Shown one piece after another: positions 1-4,927 of a stretch of 9,318 bases of DNA (its first letter is position 1; every line of letters begins with the position of its first letter). The notes under the pieces were generated by a model. The model was not told the origin of the DNA. It made no database searches and worked only from the letters and a program-made list of their open reading frames with translations. Origin of the DNA: Candidatus Kerfeldbacteria bacterium (GTDB taxonomy: Bacteria > Patescibacteriota > Patescibacteriia > Veblenbacterales > UBA10138). The DNA lies in NCBI GenBank assembly GCA_016217875.1, contig JACRFN010000100.1, forward strand, positions 1 through 9,318. Reading direction: 5' to 3'. The position numbers and the translations under genes were made by a program.

Positions 1-269
1 ATACGCTGCTCTGAAATCAACTCTAGACCAGAAATTGCCTGGCCTTGAGGTGTAGCCAGCTCTGAGCCTACGACCATTAAATCAACTTGCACTTTCTTTA
101 TGAGCTCGGCATAAGCTGCCGCGCCTGGTTGAATCAGGGCCAGACCCAGGGCAGTATCCGTTTCATCCACCGTGCCATAAGCCTCAAGCCTGGGGTTGCC
201 TTTGGCCACCCGCTGGCCTCCGTAAAGCGAAGTTTCGCCTGTATCACCGGTTTTGGTGTAAATCTTCAT
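1..269 (-). CDS. PduO-type cob(I)alamin adenosyltransferase, N-terminal part (truncated by window edge)
   Basis: The 89 visible codons run without a stop from an ATG at 267-269 to the window edge, so the C-terminus is missing. The product begins MKIYTKTGDTGETSLYGGQR and continues with RLEAYGTVDE near residues 27-36. These are the N-terminal signatures of the PduO/MMAB family: the Thr/Gly-rich ATP-binding start and the YGTVDE motif. The family transfers the adenosyl group of ATP to cob(I)alamin in the cytoplasm, giving adenosylcobalamin. The gene lies downstream of nrdJ in the same direction, and NrdJ needs this cofactor, which supports the call. After VDE the usual Leu-Asn is replaced by Thr37-Asp38, a deviation at a normally conserved site. 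There is no SD; the start is preceded by AT-rich heptamer repeats. I see no in-window evidence for de novo B12 synthesis, so salvage of an imported corrinoid is inferred. Confidence 0.9.
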   Translation of the reverse strand, partial: MKIYTKTGDTGETSLYGGQRVAKGNPRLEAYGTVDETDTALGLALIQPGAAAYAELIKKVQVDLMVVGSELATPQGQAISGLELISEQR

Positions 270-273
270 TGGT

Positions 274-308
274 TAGAATTTAGAATATAGAATACTGAAT
301 TTAGGATT
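274..308. repeat. Five tandem AT-rich heptamers, consensus TAGAATW
   Basis: Starting at 274, 281, 288, 295 and 302 the sequence reads TAGAATT, TAGAATA, TAGAATA, CTGAATT and TAGGATT, an unbroken 7-bp period. It lies directly upstream of the adenosyltransferase ATG (269). On the coding strand it reads as AATTCTA-like units and could supply -10-like hexamers (TATTCT, TATATT), but no convincing -35 is present. Confidence 0.75.
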
Positions 309-332
309 TTTCTGCCGCCCTGCTGGAACGTA

Positions 333-433
333 GAACGCCGAAGCGAGGCCACAGAACTTGCGTGTTTGTGGCCGTTTAGCACCTGCCTGCCGGCAGGCAG
401 GTAGCAAGTTCGTTTGGCCTCGCGAGAGCGTTC
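333..433. repeat. Three-block imperfect inverted repeat with a 22-bp palindrome in its loop
   Basis: The left arm has GAACGC (333-338), GCGAGGCCA (343-351) and AACTTGC (355-361). The right arm has their exact reverse complements in mirrored order: GCAAGTT (404-410), TGGCCTCGC (415-423) and GCGTTC (428-433). The gaps between blocks are 3-4 bases on both sides, giving 22 paired bases per arm in a large stem. The loop (362-403) holds the perfect palindrome at 381-402. GGCCAC at 347-352 can alternatively pair with GTGGCC at 368-373, so two folds compete. No open reading frame here resembles a protein. It looks like a non-coding repeat element of the REP/MITE kind; that it is multicopy is inferred. 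Confidence 0.7.
381..402. repeat. 22-bp perfect GC-rich palindrome (CPR-type iterated motif)
   Basis: ACCTGCCTGCC is followed directly by its exact reverse complement GGCAGGCAGGT. Translated, it gives the Pro-Ala-Cys-Arg-Gln-Ala-Gly-type nonsense peptide that I associate with spurious intergenic ORFs in Parcubacteria. That association comes from general knowledge and was not searched here. A related degenerate string, CTGCCGCCCTGCTGG, lies at 312-326. Confidence 0.75.
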
Positions 434-457
434 CTCGTGGCGTGCCAGGGGTGGAAG

Positions 458-508
458 TGAAGGAGGTAGGGGGCGGGCTTCGCAACTCTGAGCCCCCTAC
501 CTCCTTCA
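458..508. repeat. Perfect 17-bp inverted repeat, 17-base loop, SD/anti-SD in the stem
   Basis: TGAAGGAGGTAGGGGGC (458-474) is matched without error by its reverse complement at 492-508, around a 17-base loop. One arm contains AAGGAGGT (461-467 and flank), the ideal Shine-Dalgarno sequence. The other contains ACCTCCTT, the anti-SD core of 16S rRNA. It lies 61 bases past the nrdJ stop and would fold in any transcript running into the adenosyltransferase gene. No T-run follows the stem on either strand: the plus side has AAAAAA and the minus side CACTTCC. It is therefore not a canonical intrinsic terminator. It may protect mRNA ends or be part of the neighbouring repeat element. Confidence 0.8.
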
Positions 509-569
509 AAAAATCCTGCTATAGAAGCTACCAAAATAAAATCAAAATTACTTTTGTATTTAATCTAGT

Positions 570-2873
570 TTATTTGAGTTCGCAAGCGCCATTGACGCAA
601 GCCAGTTCTTTGGCGCCTTCGGTGTGGTCGTCGTACTCGTAAGACACGATTTGCGAAAAATCAATCTGCGGGAACTTGGCTGTCAGCTCGGCATACTTTT
701 CCTTCGTAATCTCCTCATACGGCGCCAGCTGATACACGTGCTCGTCTTTGGGCAAAAAAGACAGCCCGCCGACCAAATCCCAATTCTCATACACCCAGTT
801 GCCCACCCTAAGCCATTCCTCGTTGCCCACCGAGATGGTGACGGACGGATTGTGCTCGGTGTAATTTTCCTTCAGTACCTTCCAGTATTCCAGCAGGTCC
901 ATAGCCGACAGGTCGCGGCGCACAATCGCCCCCTCTGGCGCTGCCATAGGGAACTCCAGCACGTAAGTGGTAGCCTGGCTTTCCACCTGCCCCACTTCGG
1001 GGTGGTAAGGCACGCCCATATCCTTGAGCATCATAAAGAGCGGATTGTGATTTTCAATGCGCACGCGCCTCAGGTAGTACTGGGCGTGGCGGGGGTGCAT
1101 GCCCGAGGACGAGTCAAAGAGCTGCGAACCATTGCCCGACGGCTTAACGCAGGTGATGGCGGTGGAGGGGTTGATGCCAAAGCGCTTGGCATACTCGCGG
1201 TTCACTTCCACAGCCAGCTCCCTGAGTTTTTTTAAAGTGCTGGGCTGGCGCAGGGCCGGGGCATCCCACTGGCCGGTAATTGACACTCCGAGCAAAGCCT
1301 CGGACTCGCAATGCTCTTTCCATTCCGGGGACAGATAAGGGAAATTGGTCAGTGAGGCCTGATAAGTGCCCAGGATGGTGGCGATACGCACTTTATTCAT
1401 TAAGGTTTCTTCCGTGTCCTCTGCTCTCGCTACCACTTCGGACAAATTGCAGAACTGTTTGGACTTCAAAATAATTTCGCCGCAGGGATTGGTGCCGGAG
1501 GTTTGCGCTTCGGGCCCGAAAATTGGCCAGCGCCGCACCGGCAACTGCTTCTGGAGAGAGCCGCGGTTAAAAATGCCGCGCTCGCCCGAACCTGATTTCA
1601 CCAGGTTGACCCATTCGTCCAAAAATTGCGACAACGACGGCTTGGCATTGTAGACGGCCGAGTTGTTGGCCATGGAGCGCTCGGGGTGCTTAAGGTAGAA
1701 CTGGCCGTTCTTGGCCTCGCGCATTTCCAAATCATCAAGATCGGACAAGGAAATAAGAGCGCTGCGCCGCACGCCGCCCATCACCACCACTTCGCCGATT
1801 TTGCAAATAATGTCATGCACGTCCAAAGTGGTCAGATGCCGGCCTTGTCTGGCTAGCATGCGCTCGCGAGCGAACTCGAGCAACGCCTTCAAGGGGCCGG
1901 GGCCCGAAGCACGGCCGCCCATGGTCTTAAGCCTGGAGCCCTGCGGCCGCACCTGCGAATAATCAAGGTCCACGTCCTTGCCCTGGGACCAGGCGTTAAG
2001 CCCCAAGGTCAGGGCGTCGCACCAGCCTTCTTTGCTGTCTTTAACTACGTGGGTGAAAAGCTTCACGCCGGTCTGGCGCTTGATGATGGGCAGCTGCTCC
2101 ACGGTTTGCCGTTCCACGGAAAAACCGGCGCCGGTGCCGCACATTAGGATATACATAATCTCGGCAAAATCCTGCCAAGCTGCCGGGGCCACGAAAGAAC
2201 AGTTGTAAGCGCAGACATTGGTGGCTCGGGCCGCGTCCCCGGCGCCCCACAGCAACCGCATGGAGCCCAAGGCCTCCATTTTAAGCATAGACTCTTTGAT
2301 TTCCTGATATTCCCCGTCTTTAAGTTTGGCCCCCAGATTCTCGCGCATAAAATCGACGTAGCGGCTGACGGTTTCCACCCAAGTTTCGCGGCGGTGACCC
2401 TGGGGCAGCCACTTGGAATAAGTGGAATAGTAAACAAACTCCGACAACTGATTGCGGAAATATTTTTTGCTCTCAGCGGCCAGCTGCTTAACCTCCTCCG
2501 GCACCGGCTGGCGCTGGCCGCGGGCTTTGGCGTGCTCCTCACGATACAAAATGTAAGCCTTGGCCGTCTTGAGCCACTTGGAGCGCATCAGCACCAGCTC
2601 CACAATGTCCTGCACTTGCTCCACGGTGGGCGTCGTATGCCCGTCGTAGACCGCCTCCAACTCTTCGGTCACCCGAAAGGCCAGCCGCGCCGCCTCCTCC
2701 CGCTTGAACTCCCCGGTTTCCGCCCCGGCCCTGGCTATGGCCTCAATTATCTTTTTAGCGTCAAACGGCATCACCCGCCCGTCACGCTTGATAACCTGGC
2801 TCAGTCGGCCAACATTTTGACTGGTAGTTACCGAGGCGGAAGCATTGGTGGGCTGGGGGGCGGGGTGGGACAT
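570..2873 (-). CDS. nrdJ: Adenosylcobalamin-dependent (class II) ribonucleotide reductase with N-terminal ATP cone
   Basis: This 767-aa enzyme reduces ribonucleotides to deoxyribonucleotides using a thiyl radical generated from adenosylcobalamin, and needs no oxygen or second radical subunit. Residues about 24-115 form an ATP cone (QVIKRDGRVMPFDAKKI), the allosteric on/off domain sensing ATP versus dATP. In the barrel, NPCGE at 462-466 carries the thiyl-radical Cys464 with Asn462 and Glu466. Cys475 lies 11 residues on, the same spacing as C408-C419 in the Lactobacillus leichmannii enzyme. The partner redox Cys is in NVCAYNCSF (219-227). MCGTGAGFSVER (244-255) and CVKPSGNGSQL (575-585) are further family blocks. 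The tail CVNGAC (759-764) is the CX4C pair that relays electrons from thioredoxin or a similar donor. The gene follows nrdR by 58 bp, which holds no promoter or SD I trust. Confidence 0.95.
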   Translation of the reverse strand: MSHPAPQPTNASASVTTSQNVGRLSQVIKRDGRVMPFDAKKIIEAIARAGAETGEFKREEAARLAFRVTEELEAVYDGHTTPTVEQVQDIVELVLMRSKWLKTAKAYILYREEHAKARGQRQPVPEEVKQLAAESKKYFRNQLSEFVYYSTYSKWLPQGHRRETWVETVSRYVDFMRENLGAKLKDGEYQEIKESMLKMEALGSMRLLWGAGDAARATNVCAYNCSFVAPAAWQDFAEIMYILMCGTGAGFSVERQTVEQLPIIKRQTGVKLFTHVVKDSKEGWCDALTLGLNAWSQGKDVDLDYSQVRPQGSRLKTMGGRASGPGPLKALLEFARERMLARQGRHLTTLDVHDIICKIGEVVVMGGVRRSALISLSDLDDLEMREAKNGQFYLKHPERSMANNSAVYNAKPSLSQFLDEWVNLVKSGSGERGIFNRGSLQKQLPVRRWPIFGPEAQTSGTNPCGEIILKSKQFCNLSEVVARAEDTEETLMNKVRIATILGTYQASLTNFPYLSPEWKEHCESEALLGVSITGQWDAPALRQPSTLKKLRELAVEVNREYAKRFGINPSTAITCVKPSGNGSQLFDSSSGMHPRHAQYYLRRVRIENHNPLFMMLKDMGVPYHPEVGQVESQATTYVLEFPMAAPEGAIVRRDLSAMDLLEYWKVLKENYTEHNPSVTISVGNEEWLRVGNWVYENWDLVGGLSFLPKDEHVYQLAPYEEITKEKYAELTAKFPQIDFSQIVSYEYDDHTEGAKELACVNGACELK

Positions 2874-2931
2874 ATGGATTAAAGTGGTTAGGGTGATTTA
2901 AAAAGTCGGGGATTAAATAATAGCGCTGAGT

Positions 2932-3408
2932 TTAGGGTTCAAGCAAGGTAGAGCGGCGGCTGCGGCCTAAACCCTTTAATTCTTTGGTAAAACTGTCCAC
3001 ATCTTGAAAGGAACGGTACACGCTGGCGAAACGAATGTAGGCTACCTGATCAAAACCCTTGAGACGCTTCATCACCAGCTCGCCGATGTCCCGGCTCGTC
3101 ATCTCCACCTTGCGCCGGCGCTGGATATCGCGCTCTATTTTCTGCACCAGCCCCCGGAACTGCTCAATGGTGTGGGGCCTTTTTTCCAAAGATCTTTTCA
3201 ACCCTGTGGCCAACTTCTCCCGGGAATACGGTTCCCGCCGGCCATCCCGCTTAATCACTGTCAAATCGAGAATTTCGCCCTCTTCCACTGTGGAAAAGCG
3301 GAAACCGCACTTGGTGCACTCGCGCCGGCGGCGGATACTAAGCCCGTCGGTCGCCACGCGCGAATCTGTTACTTTAGTGTCGTAATAATTGCACGAGGGG
3401 CAGTGCAT
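2932..3408 (-). CDS. nrdR: Transcriptional repressor NrdR
   Basis: The 158-aa product begins MHCPSC and has the complete NrdR layout. A four-cysteine zinc ribbon uses C3, C6, C31 and C34, with the basic RRRRECTKCGFRFST stretch that contacts DNA. An ATP cone from about residue 46 to 136 starts VIKRDGRREPYSREKL and ends near the conserved VAYIRFASVYRSF. NrdR senses ATP/dATP and shuts off ribonucleotide reductase genes when dATP is plentiful. The ATG at 3406-3408 is chosen because every NrdR starts with this Cys pair. The frame is open upstream to a TTG at 3543, but that extension runs through the promoter and operator. Two NrdR-box-like palindromes directly upstream suggest autoregulation of the nrdR-nrdJ unit. 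No SD is visible before the ATG. Confidence 0.97.
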   Translation of the reverse strand: MHCPSCNYYDTKVTDSRVATDGLSIRRRRECTKCGFRFSTVEEGEILDLTVIKRDGRREPYSREKLATGLKRSLEKRPHTIEQFRGLVQKIERDIQRRRKVEMTSRDIGELVMKRLKGFDQVAYIRFASVYRSFQDVDSFTKELKGLGRSRRSTLLEP

Positions 3409-3422
3409 GGCGGTAATTGATA

Positions 3423-3438
3423 CTACTATATCTTGTAG
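3423..3438 (-). promoter_or_regulatory. NrdR box 1 (promoter-distal, after the predicted start site)
   Basis: On the minus strand this reads CTACAAGATATAGTAG. The published NrdR consensus acaCwAtATaTwGtgt has a ten-base core, and nine of those ten match here. The palindrome extends to TACTAC/GTAGTA over 3421-3440. It lies 15 bp before the nrdR ATG and just downstream of the predicted transcription start. Confidence 0.8.
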
Positions 3439-3449
3439 TACCAAACTCA

Positions 3450-3478
3450 ATTCTACCCCTACATCTAGTAATAGGCAA
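3450..3478 (-). promoter_or_regulatory. Sigma70-type promoter of nrdR-nrdJ
   Basis: On the minus strand the -35 is TTGCCT (3473-3478, four of six matches) and the -10 is TAGAAT (3450-3455, five of six), separated by exactly 17 bp. Transcription should start near 3443, giving a leader of about 35 bases before the nrdR ATG. NrdR box 2 fills the spacer, so NrdR binding should block polymerase. Confidence 0.7.
3456..3471 (-). promoter_or_regulatory. NrdR box 2 (between -35 and -10)
   Basis: On the minus strand this reads TTACTAGATGTAGGGG, with eight of ten core positions matching CwAtATaTwG. Its centre is 33 bp from that of box 1, about three helical turns, the paired same-face arrangement usual for NrdR operators. 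It is weaker than box 1 in the outer bases. Confidence 0.65.
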
Positions 3479-3482
3479 AACA

Positions 3483-3502
3483 GCCTAAATAGGCCTAAAT
3501 AG
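3483..3502. repeat. Perfect tandem 10-bp repeat upstream of the nrdR -35
   Basis: GCCTAAATAG occurs twice without spacing, at 3483-3492 and 3493-3502. The junction forms the 8-bp palindrome TAGGCCTA (3490-3497). A repeat unit of one helical turn, starting 5 bp upstream of the -35, could be a regulator site. No known motif was recognised. Confidence 0.7.
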
Positions 3503-3531
3503 TTAAAAATCTGATTTTCCCCTGCCTCAAC

Positions 3532-3540
3532 TGTGGATAA
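3532..3540 (-). promoter_or_regulatory. DnaA box (perfect consensus)
   Basis: The minus strand reads TTATCCACA, the high-affinity DnaA box consensus. It is about 55 bp upstream of the nrdR -35. A single site does not make an origin, but DnaA boxes control nrdAB in E. coli, so a role in timing dNTP synthesis is plausible. Chance occurrence cannot be excluded. Confidence 0.5.
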
Positions 3541-3600
3541 CAACGCCAGACAAAAAAATAACGCAAGGGCCTTAGAGCTACCCGCGTCGCAAAATAATCA

Positions 3601-3633
3601 AACCCTGTCCCTACAGGCCTGAGGGACAGGGTT
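3601..3633 (-). terminator. Rho-independent terminator after ftsZ
   Basis: A perfect 12-bp stem, AACCCTGTCCCT (3601-3612) with AGGGACAGGGTT (3622-3633), encloses a 9-base loop. On the minus strand it lies 17 bp past the ftsZ stop and is followed by the T-rich tail TGATTATTTT. It separates the ftsAZ block from the nrdR unit. Confidence 0.8.
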
Positions 3634-3650
3634 AATAAGCAAAATTTTAT

Positions 3651-4853
3651 CTAAGTCTTGAGTTTACGGCGAATAAAAGCCGGAATATCATAAGTATCGT
3701 CGTCTGGTGTAGGGGGTTTGGCGCGGCTAACGCCCTCCCCAGCCGACTCTCTCAAGGGGGGCTTTCCGCCCAAGCTGCGCTCACGGAAAGATGAGTCCTC
3801 TGCCCGCTTGGCCGTAGGCACCCGCTCCTGCTTAAGGAAAGCCGAGGGAGTATAAGCCGAAGGCGGCACCGCCAAGGCAGGGGCGGCTTGGTTCTTTTTG
3901 GCGGCTTGGGCAAAACCGGTAGCGATAACGGTAATCTTTATCTGATCTTTGAGGCTCTCATCAATCACCGCGCCAAAAATAATCTTGGCATTGGGGTCAG
4001 CGGCAGCGGTGATGATGCGGGCCGCTTCATTCACTTCATACATAGACAGATCCGGCCCGCCGGTAACGGTAAAAAGAATACCTCTGGCGCCGTCAATCCC
4101 CAGCTCCAGCAAGGGCGAATCCACGGCGGCCTTAGCCGCCTCGCTCGCCCGGTTGTCGCCTGAGGCCACACCTATACCCATGAGGGCCGAGCCGGCGCCG
4201 GCCATAATGGCTTTAACGTCGGCAAAGTCAACATTAATGAGCCCCGGCACCGTCACCAACTCGGAAATACCTTGCACGCCTTGATGCAACACATCATCCA
4301 CAATGGAAAAGGCTTCCAGCAAGGAGGTCTTTTTGTCAATCAGCTGCAGTAGGCGGTCGTTCGGAATGGTAATGATGGCGTCAACCTTGTCCACCAGTTC
4401 ATCATGAGACCGCTCGGCGATGGCCCGACGCTGCGCTCCCTCAAAGCTAAAGGGCTTGGTCACCACTGCAATCGTCAGAGCGCCCGCCTCCCGCGCCAAC
4501 TCGGCCACCAAGGGACTGGCGCCTGAACCTGTGCCGCCGCCCAAGCCGCAGGTAAGGAACACCATATCGGCCCCCTTGAGCGACTCTTTGACTTCGTCAC
4601 GATTCTCCTCCACTGCCTTGCGGCCGATTTCCGGATCCATACCAGCGCCCAAACCGCGCGTGGTGTTGACGCCGATATGTAATTTCTGAGGAGCGCGCGA
4701 ATGGTGCAGAGCTTGGGCATCGGTATTAACCGCCAAAAATTCGACGCCTCTGATCTTGAAGGAAATCATGCGATTGATAGCGGCGCCGCCTGAGCCGCCC
4801 ACGCCCACTACCTTGATTTTGGCAAAAGTTTCTATGTCGGGTTTGACTTCCAT
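3651..4853 (-). CDS. ftsZ: Cell division GTPase FtsZ
   Basis: The 400-aa tubulin homologue polymerises into the cytokinetic ring at midcell. The N-terminal nucleotide loop reads GVGGSGGAAINRM (17-29) and the tubulin signature GGGTGSG lies at 105-111. The T7 loop has N207, D209 and D212, the same numbers as in E. coli, so the GTPase site between subunits is intact. A variable Pro/Ala-rich linker spans about 318-385. The tail ends DIPAFIRRKLKT, the conserved peptide that docks on FtsA. The gene follows ftsA by 71 bp in the same direction and ends in TAG just before a terminator hairpin. No SD precedes the ATG. The first loop has Ser-Gly-Gly where many FtsZ proteins have Gly-Gly-Asn, a modest variation. 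Confidence 0.98.
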   Translation of the reverse strand: MEVKPDIETFAKIKVVGVGGSGGAAINRMISFKIRGVEFLAVNTDAQALHHSRAPQKLHIGVNTTRGLGAGMDPEIGRKAVEENRDEVKESLKGADMVFLTCGLGGGTGSGASPLVAELAREAGALTIAVVTKPFSFEGAQRRAIAERSHDELVDKVDAIITIPNDRLLQLIDKKTSLLEAFSIVDDVLHQGVQGISELVTVPGLINVDFADVKAIMAGAGSALMGIGVASGDNRASEAAKAAVDSPLLELGIDGARGILFTVTGGPDLSMYEVNEAARIITAAADPNAKIIFGAVIDESLKDQIKITVIATGFAQAAKKNQAAPALAVPPSAYTPSAFLKQERVPTAKRAEDSSFRERSLGGKPPLRESAGEGVSRAKPPTPDDDTYDIPAFIRRKLKT

Positions 4854-4892
4854 ACTGCAAGTAAATGATTAGAAGGTAAAAGATTTAAGCTA

Positions 4893-4927
4893 AAAGTGAC
4901 AGGCCCCGGCCTCAAGCCAGCACTTTA
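4893..4927 (-). repeat. Inverted repeat in the ftsA-ftsZ gap
   Basis: On the minus strand AAAGTG, overlapping the ftsA stop, pairs with CACTTT about 22 bases later. A nested AGGC-CGGG-GCCT stem lies inside. The following bases (TAGCTTAAATCTTTT) are only moderately T-rich. It could attenuate or process the ftsA-ftsZ message, but the outer stem is only six pairs long. Confidence 0.35.

Noticed and set aside
458..508. Reading the 17-bp hairpin as a rho-independent terminator
   Set aside because: Neither strand has a T-run after the stem; the A-run on the plus side is on the wrong side for minus-strand transcription.
333..508. Insertion sequence remnant
   Set aside because: There is no transposase fragment or target duplication that I can see; the inverted repeats are reported as a non-coding element instead.
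273..642. Small open frames on both strands in the nrdJ-adenosyltransferase gap
   Set aside because: They are made by the palindrome and inverted repeats (Ala-Cys-Arg-Gln-Ala-Gly-type peptides), overlap each other and show no protein-like pattern.
624..1235. 203-codon open frame on the plus strand
   Set aside because: It lies entirely opposite nrdJ, whose catalytic motifs are intact; its translation resembles no family and reflects the GC-rich antisense frame.
2874..2931. Separate promoter or NrdR box directly before nrdJ
   Set aside because: No -35/-10 pair or CwAtATaTwG-type core is visible in the 58 bp; nrdJ is best read as co-transcribed with nrdR.
3409..3543. 45-residue N-terminal extension of NrdR from a TTG
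   Set aside because: NrdR starts at the MHCPSC zinc ribbon; the extension overlaps the promoter, both NrdR boxes and the DnaA box.
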